From: Lewinellaceae bacterium
GTDB taxonomy: Bacteria; Bacteroidota; Bacteroidia; Chitinophagales; Saprospiraceae
Direction of reading: 5' to 3'
Length of the DNA: 64,000 nucleotides
Assembly: GCA_020636325.1 (NCBI GenBank)
Contig: JACJYC010000004.1
Location: 496,001 to 560,000 of the forward strand
The first letter of the stretch is position 1. Each line of letters starts with the position of its first letter. A program made the position numbers and the translations under genes. Shown here in pieces: positions 33,600-42,219 of this stretch. The notes beneath the pieces are model-generated. The model had not been told where the DNA came from. It did no database searches and was given only the letters and a program-made list of their open reading frames with translations.

Positions 33600-33654
33600 G
33601 TTGTCGGTCGATTTTTCGTTAGAGAGGTGAAGATAGAAATAGTTCTCCTTTTTT

Positions 33655-33662
33655 TATATTTG
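33655..33662 (+). promoter_or_regulatory. -7 element of the NHL-repeat gene
   Basis: TATATTTG is a perfect TAnnTTTG match located 15 nt before the ATG at 33678 and 45 nt before the one at 33708. Confidence 0.5.
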
Positions 33663-33677
33663 CTTGATTTTAGAAGG

Positions 33678-34994
33678 ATGAACAAACGTAAATTAACCGA
33701 CTGTACCATGTTGAAATCTCCGCCCCGCCGGCCGGCATTTTTGTTGGCGGCCTGCCTGTTTTTCATTCAGTTTTCCATCGGCCAGCCGGCCTGGGAAAGC
33801 CTCCGCCAATTGGAGGGAACCTGGCAATTGAAAGGCAAGACTTCCTTTGAGCAATGGACTTTGCGGCCCGGCGGCAACCTGTCCGGTGAGGGCTTCCGCG
33901 TATCGGCAGATGGGGTCAAAAAGGTCACGGAAACGCTCGAAATCCTCAAAAGAGAGGATGGTTCCATCGTTTACCAGGCGACCGTTCCGGATCAGAATAA
34001 CGGCGCCGGCGTAGGGTTTCTGCTCACTGGATCAGCAGCGCCCGGTGAATGGACCTTTGAAAACAAAATGCACGATTTTCCGCAAAAGATCACCTACAAA
34101 CTGGTCGGGGAGAACAGCCTGACGGCTACTGTGTCGGGTCCGGGCGATGCCGGTGAAAAGGTCATTACATTTGAGTTTGAACGATATCAATCCCTCAAAG
34201 GCTACCAGATCCTGGTCAGCAGCCGCAATACCGGAACGGTCAAGCGTTTCGACGCGGTTACAGGTGAATACCTCGGTGAATTGGGTTCGGGCATCATCGT
34301 CAGTGAAACCCAGGAAGTCGCGATTGGGCCTGACGGCAATTTGTACGTAACCGCCCTTAAAAACAACCGGATCATGAAGTTCGACCCGGCAACGGGCAAA
34401 TTCCTGGGCTATTTCAGTTCCGGCTATGACTTGAAAGGCCCGACCAAGATGACCTTCGCAACCGACGGATTTGTCTACGTCAGCCAATGGGGCGGCGGCC
34501 AGAGCAGCGTTGCCCGTTTCGATGCAAAAACCGGCCGGTTTGACCGTGCGTTTACCGGCCAGGTCAAAGGCCCTTTGGGGCATGCCTGGGATGCTGACGG
34601 CAACTTTTATCTGGCCTGCTTTTTTTCAAAGGAAATTCAGGCGTACACCTCCGACGGCAAATTTTTGGGCGATGTTGTCGCCGGCGGCGAACTCAAGGGG
34701 CCTTCCAATCTCTGGTTTGACCCCCAGGGCCGCCTCATGGTGACAGACTGGGAAGACGGCAACATCAAAAGGTACCGCAAAGATGGGGCCCATTGGGTCT
34801 TTGACCGGGTTTTTGCCGAAGGTTTCTCCAAACTGGAAGGTATCACCCTCGCCCCCGACGGCTATTTTTACGGGTGCGACTGGGCTGCCAATACCATTCG
34901 TAAACTGGATGCGAAGACCGGTGAAGACCTCGGCGCGTATATCCGGGGCGGAGATATGGTCCACCCCAACAGCCTTGTTTTCTGGAAGGAATGA
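33678..34994 (+). CDS. Exported NHL/SMP-30-like propeller protein with DUF6265-like N-terminal domain
   Basis: Product of 438 residues from ATG 33678 (or 428 from ATG 33708, MLKSPPRRPAFLLAAC). After the signal peptide comes a beta domain resembling DUF6265 (about 35-165; LRQLEGTWQLKGKTSFEQW, MHDFPQKITYKLVGENSLT). A six-bladed NHL/SMP-30-type propeller follows (about 175-435), its blades marked by GPDGNLYVTALKNNRIMKFD, RLMVTDWEDGNIKRYRKDG and LAPDGYFYGCDWAANTIRKL. Function is unassigned; such propellers bind ligands or act as lactonases. It is divergent from the large ThuA/dehydrogenase lipoprotein, and a functional link between the two is possible. Confidence 0.82.
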   Translation: MNKRKLTDCTMLKSPPRRPAFLLAACLFFIQFSIGQPAWESLRQLEGTWQLKGKTSFEQWTLRPGGNLSGEGFRVSADGVKKVTETLEILKREDGSIVYQATVPDQNNGAGVGFLLTGSAAPGEWTFENKMHDFPQKITYKLVGENSLTATVSGPGDAGEKVITFEFERYQSLKGYQILVSSRNTGTVKRFDAVTGEYLGELGSGIIVSETQEVAIGPDGNLYVTALKNNRIMKFDPATGKFLGYFSSGYDLKGPTKMTFATDGFVYVSQWGGGQSSVARFDAKTGRFDRAFTGQVKGPLGHAWDADGNFYLACFFSKEIQAYTSDGKFLGDVVAGGELKGPSNLWFDPQGRLMVTDWEDGNIKRYRKDGAHWVFDRVFAEGFSKLEGITLAPDGYFYGCDWAANTIRKLDAKTGEDLGAYIRGGDMVHPNSLVFWKE

Positions 34995-35002
34995 GATTTT
35001 TG

Positions 35003-35116
35003 CTGGATACTTGTTACTGGATGCTAGATGCTAGATGCTGGATACTTATAACTGGATACTGGATGCTAGATGCTGCCACGCTGAGGCGTTGTGGATACTT
35101 GTTGCTGGATAGACAG
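35003..35116. repeat. Irregular TGGATAC/TGGATGCTAGATGC repeats
   Basis: CTGGATACTTGTTACTGGAT, several GATGCTAGATGCT copies and a later TGGATACTTGTTGCTGGAT form an imperfect tandem tract directly after the NHL gene. Confidence 0.7.
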
Positions 35117-35131
35117 CCTAAAGGCCTTACG

Positions 35132-35220
35132 GGACCGTTCGGAATTTTGTGTCAACCGGATTTTTAGTATGCGCAGCTTGCTGAAAATCAGATCTTTGCG
35201 TAAAAACACTGTTTTGAACA
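35132..35220 (+). repeat. Dispersed ~90-bp intergenic repeat, copy 2
   Basis: Matches 25833-25928 nearly throughout in the same orientation, lacking its ~7-nt internal insert. Both copies lie in repeat-filled gene-free DNA. Confidence 0.85.
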
Positions 35221-35229
35221 ATCCCGCGC

Positions 35230-35327
35230 TTACAACTTACGACTTACGACTTACAACTTACGACTTACGACTTACCACTTACGACTTACCACTTACGACT
35301 TACCACTTACGACTTACCACTTACGAC
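35230..35327. repeat. Heptamer tandem repeat (14 units)
   Basis: Fourteen 7-bp units TTAC[GAC]AC (mostly TTACGAC alternating with TTACCAC, two TTACAAC) occupy 35230-35327, ending 7 nt before the Fur gene stop codon. Confidence 0.95.
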
Positions 35328-35334
35328 TAAAAAA

Positions 35335-35826
35335 TCAACTGTTCACTGCCGGAGATCCTTTTTCCTCCGCTTTCTCCGCGGTTTTTGGGCAGGCGCCGTT
35401 GCATTGGCCGTACAGGTTGAGGGCGTGGTGGGTGATATTGAAATGGAGCAGTTCGCCCATCATGTTTTTGATCTGCTGGATGCGGGGGTCGCAAAATTCG
35501 AGGACTTTGCCGCAGTCGACGCAGATCAGGTGGTCGTGTTGTTTGTAGCCGTAGGATTTTTCGTACTGGGCCAGGTTTTTGCCGAACTGGTGTTTTTTGA
35601 CCAGGTCGCAATTGACCAGGAGGTCAAGCGTGTTGTAGACAGTCGCCCGGCTGACCCTGTAGTTCTGGGTCTTCATATGGATGTAAAGGGCCTCGGCGTC
35701 AAAGTGGTCGGTTCTTTTATAGATCTCTTCCAGGATGGCGTACCGTTCAGGCGTTTTCCGGAGGCTGTTCTTTTCCAGATGAGCGGAAAAAATATTTTTG
35801 ACTTCTTTTATGGTGGTATCGTTCAT
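35335..35826 (-). CDS. Fur family metal-responsive transcriptional regulator
   Basis: Product of 163 residues starting MNDTTIKEVKNIFSAHL. An N-terminal winged helix (about 12-90; LRKTPERYAILEEIYKRTDH, VSRATVYNTLDLLVN) is followed by the metal-binding and dimerisation domain with HDHLICVDCGKVLEFCD (Cys-x-x-Cys) and a final CNGACP Cys pair, giving a structural zinc site. The target metal (iron, zinc or peroxide sensing) cannot be decided from sequence. A longer frame to 35868 begins within the promoter and is rejected. It lies 59 nt after the RSH gene on the same strand but has its own -7 elements. Confidence 0.9.
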   Translation of the reverse strand: MNDTTIKEVKNIFSAHLEKNSLRKTPERYAILEEIYKRTDHFDAEALYIHMKTQNYRVSRATVYNTLDLLVNCDLVKKHQFGKNLAQYEKSYGYKQHDHLICVDCGKVLEFCDPRIQQIKNMMGELLHFNITHHALNLYGQCNGACPKTAEKAEEKGSPAVNS

Positions 35827-35855
35827 GATCTTGCGGACTGGCAACAAATAATAAG

Positions 35856-35873
35856 CAAAGATAAACAAAAATA
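35856..35873 (-). promoter_or_regulatory. Tandem -7 elements of the Fur gene
   Basis: The minus strand reads TATCTTTG (35863-35856) and TATTTTTG (35873-35866), two perfect TAnnTTTG matches in the 59-nt gap between RSH and Fur. The proximal one lies 29 nt before the ATG at 35826. A repeated TGTTTATTTTTGTTTATC background makes one of them possibly fortuitous. Confidence 0.5.
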
Positions 35874-35885
35874 AACAAAACCGCG

Positions 35886-38117
35886 CTATTCCACGCGGGT
35901 GACGGTTGAAACGTGTTCCAGTTTCTTCAGGGCCTTGATGGCCAGGTAAAGCTGGTCGGTATTGGCGACCAATAAGCTGATCCTGGCTTCAAAACCGCCT
36001 TCTTCCGTGGCATGGATGTTGAAGGAGCGGATATTGAGTTGCAGCAGGGAAGAAATTTCGTGCGACAGGCTCTCGATTACCCCCCTTCCGGCGTCGACCC
36101 CGGTGATCAGCAGATCGGCTACAAAGGTGATATTGGTCGTGGACGCCCATTCGGCCTTCATGACCCGGTAGCCGTAATTGGACATCAGGTTGGCGGCGTT
36201 CGGGCAATTGGTCCGGTGTATTTTCAGGCCCGCATTGGAGGTCAGGTAGGCAAATACTTCGTCGCCCTGTACGGGGTTGCAGCAGTTGGCAAAGGTGAAA
36301 TCATAGGCGTCTCCGGGTTCGCCGTTGATCATCAACCGGGCTTTTACCAGGGGCTTCTTTTCCGACCTGCGCTTCAATTCGGGCAACCCTTCCTCGACCA
36401 CCGGCTTGGGCTCAATGACCAGGGGCTTTTCTACCAACCGGCCGCCTTCTTCCTTGAAGGGTTTGAATACGTCCTGAATATGGAGCTCATCGACCGCAAG
36501 GGCATAGAAGAAGTCCACATGAGAGGTGTATTCATAATATCTTACCAGGCGCTCAACGGCTTCGTCGATCTCGTTGACCTTGAGGTTCTTGAGTTTTCTT
36601 TCAATGGATTCGCGGGCAAATTCGCCTTTCTGCCGGCGTTCTTCCTTCAGGGAAGAGCGGATCTTGGCTTTTGCCTTACCGGTGAAGACCATTTTCAGCC
36701 AGTCTTCGCTCGGGCGCTGGTTCTTACTGGTCAGCACCTGTATCTGGTCGCCGTTCTTGAGCTTGTAGCCCATGGGCTGAAGCTTATTGTTGACCCGGAT
36801 GGAAGTGCAGTGATACCCTACATCGGTATGGATGCTGAACGCGAAATCAAGGGCGGAAGCGCCTAGCGGCAGGACCTTCATATCGCCTTTGGGCGTAAAA
36901 ACGTAGACTTCCTCGTGGAACAGGTTGTTGGTCCGGAAATCACCCAGGAATTCAACTGCATCGCTGTTGGGATCTTCCAGGATCTCGCGTACGGTATCCA
37001 GCCACCGTTCGTATACGTCGGGTTGGCCGTTGATGCCCTTGTATTTCCAGTGGGCGGCGAAACCCCGTTCGGCAATTTCGTCCATGCGCTCGGTCCGGAT
37101 CTGAACTTCCACATACCGCCCGCTCGGGCCGATCACCGTGGTATGCAGTGATTCATAGCCGTTGCTCTTTGGGGTGGTCACCCAGTCTTTCAGGCGCTCG
37201 GGGATGGGGATATGGACGTCCGTTACAATAGAATAAACGATCCAGCAACTTTGTTTTTCCTGATTGCGCGGCACGTCCAGGATGATCCGCACCGCAAACA
37301 AATCGTAGATCTCCTCAAAGGCGACGCCCTTGTTCTTGAGCTTGTTCCAGATAGAGTAGATCGATTTCGGCCGCCCCATGATCCGGTAGCGGATCTGCAA
37401 TTCGTCCAACCGCTTTTTCAACGGCCTGATGAACTCTTCGATATAGGATTCCCGGGCCCGCTTGGTCTCGGCCAGCTTTTGGGCCACTTCCTTGTAATGC
37501 TCCGGATCGGTGATCTTCATGCAAAGATCGAGGTACTCGGTCCGGAACGCGTATAACCCTAGCCGATGGGCAAGCGGAGCGTAAATGAAATTGGTCTCGG
37601 CGGCGATCTTCAGCTGTTTATGTCTGGGCATCGAACCCAGCGTCCGCATGTTGTGGAGCCGGTCGGCCATTTTGATGAGCACGACGCGCACATCTTCCAC
37701 CAGCGTACTGAGGACCTTTTTGAAATTCTCGGCCTGAGGACTTTCGTTGTTGTAGGCGCTATCCAGTTTGGTAAGGCCGTCGACGATCTCGGCGATCCGT
37801 TCGCCGAATTTCACCTTGATGTCTTCGAGGGTTATATTGGTGTCCTCGACCACATCGTGGAGCAATGCGGCAATGACCGCTGTCGGACCTAAACCGATCT
37901 CCTGTGAACAGATCTTTGCCACCGCTATGGGATGCAATACGTACGGCTCGCCCGATTTCCGCCGTTGGTGGAAATGAGCCCCGACTGCCAATTCATACGC
38001 GGCCTGGATATTTTGGCGATCTTCGTCATCCATGGACTTGATCGTGGACAACATATCCTGATAAGCCGCTTCGATGGTCTGGCGTTCTTGTTCCGGGATT
38101 ACCAGTACATCCGACAT
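35886..38117 (-). CDS. rsh: Bifunctional (p)ppGpp synthetase/hydrolase, RSH family (RelA/SpoT)
   Basis: Product of 743 residues with the full RSH layout. The HD hydrolase domain (about 45-200) has AALLHDVVEDTN and KMADRLHNMRTL. The synthetase domain (about 235-350) has GRPKSIYSIWNKLKNKG, SNGYESLHTTVIG, EVQIRTERMDEIAERG and AHWKYKG. A TGS domain (about 400-460; VYVFTPKGDMKVLPLGASAL) and a C-terminal ACT domain complete it. Both catalytic halves retain their key motifs, so it should both make and break the stringent-response alarmone. The ATG at 38117 is preferred to the upstream TTG (38126). A 10-bp perfect hairpin lies in its leader (38141-38165). Confidence 0.93.
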   Translation of the reverse strand: MSDVLVIPEQERQTIEAAYQDMLSTIKSMDDEDRQNIQAAYELAVGAHFHQRRKSGEPYVLHPIAVAKICSQEIGLGPTAVIAALLHDVVEDTNITLEDIKVKFGERIAEIVDGLTKLDSAYNNESPQAENFKKVLSTLVEDVRVVLIKMADRLHNMRTLGSMPRHKQLKIAAETNFIYAPLAHRLGLYAFRTEYLDLCMKITDPEHYKEVAQKLAETKRARESYIEEFIRPLKKRLDELQIRYRIMGRPKSIYSIWNKLKNKGVAFEEIYDLFAVRIILDVPRNQEKQSCWIVYSIVTDVHIPIPERLKDWVTTPKSNGYESLHTTVIGPSGRYVEVQIRTERMDEIAERGFAAHWKYKGINGQPDVYERWLDTVREILEDPNSDAVEFLGDFRTNNLFHEEVYVFTPKGDMKVLPLGASALDFAFSIHTDVGYHCTSIRVNNKLQPMGYKLKNGDQIQVLTSKNQRPSEDWLKMVFTGKAKAKIRSSLKEERRQKGEFARESIERKLKNLKVNEIDEAVERLVRYYEYTSHVDFFYALAVDELHIQDVFKPFKEEGGRLVEKPLVIEPKPVVEEGLPELKRRSEKKPLVKARLMINGEPGDAYDFTFANCCNPVQGDEVFAYLTSNAGLKIHRTNCPNAANLMSNYGYRVMKAEWASTTNITFVADLLITGVDAGRGVIESLSHEISSLLQLNIRSFNIHATEEGGFEARISLLVANTDQLYLAIKALKKLEHVSTVTRVE

Positions 38118-38426
38118 TGGGTTCAACTTAGTGGTTTTATACCGGGATCACCCCCTGATCCCGGTTGCTTTTTATTACTGATAGCAATATCAATTCCTTC
38201 CTGTCAACGGTTGATGCGAATGCTCAGGACAACTGTTCGTGCAGCGAAAGCCCGGATACACCCGCATGACAAATCTAACCAATTATGTGGTAAATTTGCC
38301 TAACCGCTCTGACATTTAAACAAATTTGATCATTTAAGAGTTTTGAGCATGATTTGATGTTATGAAAATTTTTAATATAAAAGAAAGAACCCGCCTTTTC
38401 AAACCCTTTATGCCTATATTCGCCGA
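38118..38426. other. 309-nt divergent promoter region between RSH and MiaA
   Basis: It contains the RSH leader hairpin (38141-38165) and a perfect plus-strand -7 element, TAAATTTG (38291-38298), that would give an mRNA leader of about 120 nt for the miaA-type gene. No gene is seen. Confidence 0.6.
38141..38165. promoter_or_regulatory. Perfect 10-bp hairpin in the RSH leader
   Basis: ACCGGGATCA (38141-38150) and TGATCCCGGT (38156-38165) with a CCCCC loop lie 23 nt upstream of the RSH start. On the plus strand TTGCTTTTTATT follows the 3' arm, so it may instead terminate antisense transcription. Confidence 0.5.
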
Positions 38427-39725
38427 ATGAAAAACCATTTGATTGTCATCGCCGGACCGACAGCGAGCGGGAAAACCCGTTTCGCCATCCGCCTTGCGCA
38501 ACACTATGACACGGCTATATTGTCGGCCGACAGCCGGCAGTTCTTCAAAGAAACGTCCATCGGAACAGCCAAGCCCAATGAAGAAGAGCTTGCCGCAGCC
38601 CGGCATTATTTTATCGGGAATCTCGGTGTGAAGGAACATTACAGTGTCGGCATGTTCGAAAAGGAAGCGCTTGACCTGGTCCAGGAGCTCTATATGGCAA
38701 AAGACAAACTGATCCTGGTGGGCGGTTCCGGCCTGTACATCAAAGCGGTGAGCGAGGGGTTGGATGAATTCCCCGATATGCCGCTGGATGTTCGGGAAGA
38801 GGTGGAAGCCAAGTTGAAGAAGGAAGGAATCGAAGCGCTCCAGGAAGAGCTGAAAACATTGGACCCGGTCTATTACGAGGAAGTGGACCTGAGCAATCCG
38901 GCCCGCCTGGTCCGGGCCATAGCGGTATCCAGGGCCAGCGGTCAGCCGTTCTCCAGTTTCCGGGTGAAAACCCCTGTTGTCCGGGATTTTGAGCCCATCT
39001 ACATCCAGCTGCAACTGCCCAGAGAAGAGTTGTACCGGCGTGTAAACGCGCGGGTGGACGCCATGGTAGCCGGCGGCCTGGTTGAGGAAGCCCGGTCGCT
39101 GTATGGGCTCCGGGAATTCAATGCCCTCCAAACCGTGGGCTACCAGGAGCTGTTCGACCATTTTGACGGCAATTGTACCCTGGAAGAGGCCATCCAAAAC
39201 ATCAAGCAGAACTCCAGGCGGTTCGCCAAGCGGCAATTGAGCTGGTTCCGGAGAGACCCCTATTGGAAATGGTTTGACCCGGACGAAACAGACCTGGCCC
39301 GGGAATACATCGATCAATGCGCGGCATTGGGTATCCGGTTCTCCAAAGCTTTGGACGAAGCCTCGCAACAAAAAGCACTGGAGTTCATTGAGAGCAGGAT
39401 CGGATCGGTGGAACGCGATCCGCGCGGCGAGATCTGGACCGTCCTGCAGGGCGATGAGGTGGTGGCTGCTGCTCAATGGGGCCAGCGCCGGGACAAAGCC
39501 GCTATGCAGGATTTTTATCTCCTCAGCCATTTTGCGAATACGCTTCCCGAAGCCGGATTCTGGATTGCCCACCAATCTGTTATGCAGGCGGAAGGCATGC
39601 CGATCCAGGCGCATTGCCGGCCGGGTCAGGGGAAGTTCTTTACCCGGTTGGATTTCGATATGATGCCCTACGGCACGACGATCGCCAACCTGGACAAGCC
39701 GATGATCCTGATCCGGAATGTATAG
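38427..39725 (+). CDS. miaA: tRNA dimethylallyltransferase MiaA with an extra C-terminal domain
   Basis: Product of 432 residues. Residues 1 to about 300 are a full MiaA: P-loop GPTASGKT (10-17), SADSRQFFKETSIGTAKP, the RLVRAIAVSR segment, and the C-terminal TVGYQELFDH .. RFAKRQLSWFRRD region. It transfers the dimethylallyl group from DMAPP to A37 of UNN-reading tRNAs. Typical MiaA ends near 300-310; here about 125 further residues continue in frame (from EYIDQCAALGIRFSKALDEA; then VLQGDEVVAAAQWGQRRDK, DFYLLSHFANTLPEAGFWIA). That region is not recognised. No frameshift or internal stop is needed, so a true fusion or extension is favoured. Divergent from RSH. Confidence 0.9.
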   Translation: MKNHLIVIAGPTASGKTRFAIRLAQHYDTAILSADSRQFFKETSIGTAKPNEEELAAARHYFIGNLGVKEHYSVGMFEKEALDLVQELYMAKDKLILVGGSGLYIKAVSEGLDEFPDMPLDVREEVEAKLKKEGIEALQEELKTLDPVYYEEVDLSNPARLVRAIAVSRASGQPFSSFRVKTPVVRDFEPIYIQLQLPREELYRRVNARVDAMVAGGLVEEARSLYGLREFNALQTVGYQELFDHFDGNCTLEEAIQNIKQNSRRFAKRQLSWFRRDPYWKWFDPDETDLAREYIDQCAALGIRFSKALDEASQQKALEFIESRIGSVERDPRGEIWTVLQGDEVVAAAQWGQRRDKAAMQDFYLLSHFANTLPEAGFWIAHQSVMQAEGMPIQAHCRPGQGKFFTRLDFDMMPYGTTIANLDKPMILIRNV

Positions 39726-39786
39726 AATCCGGCTGCTATCTTGTCGCTCGTTCCGATGAATATGGTTTCCTTTTTAATTTGATTGC

Positions 39787-42195
39787 ATGGTTATGAACAT
39801 CACCGAACGCGGCCTCCGCTTTGCTGTACTGTTAATCTGGTTGCCGGCCCTTTTTTTACCAACCGCAAAGGGTCAGGATGCCGCTTTAAGCAACCAATTA
39901 GAGCAAAGCCGGTATCTCCGGTATCCCATGCAGGAGGATACCGCTTTCGCGGGAATGACCCGTTGGGTGCAAAAAAAGGTCGTGCGATCCCGGGTATTGC
40001 CCCTGGCCGAAGATTTCAGCCATTTAAAACTCAAAGGGCCCGGCACCCTGAAAACGGAGGATACCCGTACGCGGGGCCGGCAGGCTTCCGTTTTGCTGGA
40101 AACGCCGACCGCTACAGGTGTCAAGAACCCCACCAACCGGGCCTATGCCTTTTCGGAGGTCATCCGGCCGCTGCCGGGAGAAGATCTGCGGGCCTACAAC
40201 CGCTTTTCGGTCTGGGTTTATGCGGAATCGGCGGGCTTTTATTCCTTTTTTGTAGGCTGTACCCTGTACAATGAAGGCGAAACGGTTATGCCGACGCCAG
40301 GGAGATTTGAAGGACAGCATTTTGTCAATATCTATCCGGGGAAGTGGCAGCAGATCGTTTGGGAAATACCCGACCTGTACCGCGATAGGGTCACCGGCTT
40401 TTCGGTCAGCATCATGCTCACCGGATCCCCCAAAGGTGCGGATGAACGGATGAAGCTCTACATCGATGATATGCGGATCGAGAAGGTGGAAGCCGAAAAC
40501 ACCAGAGGATTTGATTTGCGCCGGGATGCCGTTGCCTACTGTCACAGCGGGTATAGAACAGGAGCGGTCAAACAGGCCCTGGTTCAACATGTGCCGGATG
40601 GAAATTTCCAGTTGATCGACGACAAGGGGAAAACCGTTTTTTCAAAAGCGGGTAAAAAGCTGGACAAAGGATTTGTTTTGCTGGATTTCAGCGAATTTGA
40701 CCAACCCGGTTATTATACCCTGAAAATGGGGAAGTTGGCTACCCAAACCTTCCCGGTCGGGGAGGAGGCTTTCCTGGCTACGGCCTGGCGAACCCTGAAT
40801 TTCTTTTTTGCGGAGCGGTGCGGATATGACCAGCCGGGCATTCACCAGGCTTGCCACCAGGATGTGGTCTGCGTCCACCCCGACGGCCGGAAAATCCCGG
40901 TCAGCGGCGGCTGGCACGATGCTGCCGACCTCACCCAGGGCGTAGGCAACACGGCCCGCGGCGGCATGGCCATGCTCGAACTGGCTGAAGCCGTCAAAAA
41001 TACCCGGCCCCGATTATACGAACGCCTGCTGGAAGAAGCACGGTGGGGGTTGAACTGGACCATGAACACCCGTTTCGGCGACGGTTACCGGGACGGCGGC
41101 CTGATCATCGGCATATGGTCGGATAATACCCTGGGCACAAAGGATGATATGGAGGGAAAGGCTTCCAATAACCCGGCCGATAACTTCATCGCCGCAGCTT
41201 ACTGTGCCTTGGCGGCGCCTTTTTATGAAGCGGCGGACCCTGTTTTCAGCCATTGGTGCCGCCGCAGCGCGATCGAGGATTTTGCTTTTGCCAACGAATC
41301 GCTTGGATCGGCAGTTACGGATCGGAATGAAACGGAGTTGTATGCTCAGGCCGTTGTAGCGGCCATGCGGTTGTATCGCCTTACCAGGCAACAATCCTAC
41401 CTCGACTGGGCTGCCCGGTACGCGCAGGTGGTCATGCAATGCCAGCAACTGGAGCGCCGCTCGGATTGGTCGATCCCCCTGCACGGATTCTTTTACGAAT
41501 CAAGGGATAAGAAACGGATACTGGAGTTTTTCCACCGCAGCAACGAACAGCTCATGGTGGAAGGCCTGACCATGTTGCTGACCGATGCCCCGGCACACCC
41601 CGATGCGCAGTCCTGGAAAACGGCGTGCCGCGCCTACGCTGATTACCTGCACGATATCGCGGGCGTGATGGAGCCGTACGGTATCCTGCCGGCCGCCGTT
41701 TACGAATTGAACAACGCAGATTTTTCGGGCATTTATCACGAAGGCGCCCAGGTAGGCATGCCCTCCATGGAAGAATACAATGCCCAGGTGAAAAACGGTT
41801 TGCCGCTGGGCGGTGATTTTTACCTGCGCAGGTTTCCGGTAGCCTATCAATTCAGGGGATTTCACGCCATTTTGATCGGAAAGGCAAAAGCGGCGTTTAT
41901 GCTTTCCGATTTGTTGGCCGATAAATCGCTGCGGGACATCGCTACCCGGCAGTTGGAATACATCATCGGCTGCAACCCCTTTGCCATGAGCACCATTTAC
42001 GGCGACGGGTACGACTATCCGCCCTTATACGGCGCCTATGCCGGCGATGTGGTCGGAGCGGTCCCCGTAGGGATCGAAACCTTTGAAAATGACGACGAGC
42101 CCTATATGCCGATGCAGGTGAATGCCACCTACAAGGAAATCTGGACCCATACGACGGCTGGTGTAATGGGTTTGTTGGCGCACTTGTTTAAATAG
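39787..42195 (+). CDS. Glycoside hydrolase family 9-like protein with N-terminal Ig domain
   Basis: Product of 802 residues, signal peptide ending near PTAKGQ. A beta-sandwich, CBM-like segment (about 60-235; MKLYIDDMRIEKVEA) precedes a CelD_N-type Ig domain (about 243-330; AVKQALVQHV .. KLDKGFVLLDFSEFDQPGYY) and a GH9-type (alpha/alpha)6 barrel (about 335-800). The GH9 base region reads GGWHDAADLTQG with both Asp (378 and 381) present, and the probable acid Glu is in YKEIWTHTTAGVMG (Glu 784). The usual GH9 His-Arg segment after the GxNP motif is replaced (GCNPFAMSTIYGDGYDYPP), so the substrate may differ from cellulose. A second ATG at 39793 is equally possible. No sorting domain is seen. 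Confidence 0.82.
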   Translation: MVMNITERGLRFAVLLIWLPALFLPTAKGQDAALSNQLEQSRYLRYPMQEDTAFAGMTRWVQKKVVRSRVLPLAEDFSHLKLKGPGTLKTEDTRTRGRQASVLLETPTATGVKNPTNRAYAFSEVIRPLPGEDLRAYNRFSVWVYAESAGFYSFFVGCTLYNEGETVMPTPGRFEGQHFVNIYPGKWQQIVWEIPDLYRDRVTGFSVSIMLTGSPKGADERMKLYIDDMRIEKVEAENTRGFDLRRDAVAYCHSGYRTGAVKQALVQHVPDGNFQLIDDKGKTVFSKAGKKLDKGFVLLDFSEFDQPGYYTLKMGKLATQTFPVGEEAFLATAWRTLNFFFAERCGYDQPGIHQACHQDVVCVHPDGRKIPVSGGWHDAADLTQGVGNTARGGMAMLELAEAVKNTRPRLYERLLEEARWGLNWTMNTRFGDGYRDGGLIIGIWSDNTLGTKDDMEGKASNNPADNFIAAAYCALAAPFYEAADPVFSHWCRRSAIEDFAFANESLGSAVTDRNETELYAQAVVAAMRLYRLTRQQSYLDWAARYAQVVMQCQQLERRSDWSIPLHGFFYESRDKKRILEFFHRSNEQLMVEGLTMLLTDAPAHPDAQSWKTACRAYADYLHDIAGVMEPYGILPAAVYELNNADFSGIYHEGAQVGMPSMEEYNAQVKNGLPLGGDFYLRRFPVAYQFRGFHAILIGKAKAAFMLSDLLADKSLRDIATRQLEYIIGCNPFAMSTIYGDGYDYPPLYGAYAGDVVGAVPVGIETFENDDEPYMPMQVNATYKEIWTHTTAGVMGLLAHLFK

Positions 42196-42219
42196 CCGCG
42201 CCAACAAACCCTGCCGGGG

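Larger units (their letters stand above)
34995..35334. other. 340-nt gene-free, repeat-filled interval
   Basis: It contains CTGGATAC/GGATGCTAGATGCT repeats (about 35003-35116), the second copy of the dispersed ~90-bp repeat, and the heptamer array. No credible gene is present. Confidence 0.75.

Noticed and set aside
33066..33677. Extended start for the NHL-repeat gene
   Set aside because: The added segment is antisense to the large lipoprotein gene and lies before a perfect -7 element; a signal peptide starts only at 33678 or 33708.
35230..35327. Possible CRISPR array
   Set aside because: Units are 7 bp with no spacers and no Cas genes nearby; it is a simple tandem repeat.
35091..35330. Plus-strand frame with TTYDL repeats
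   Set aside because: It translates the dispersed repeat and the heptamer array; no credible start or domain.
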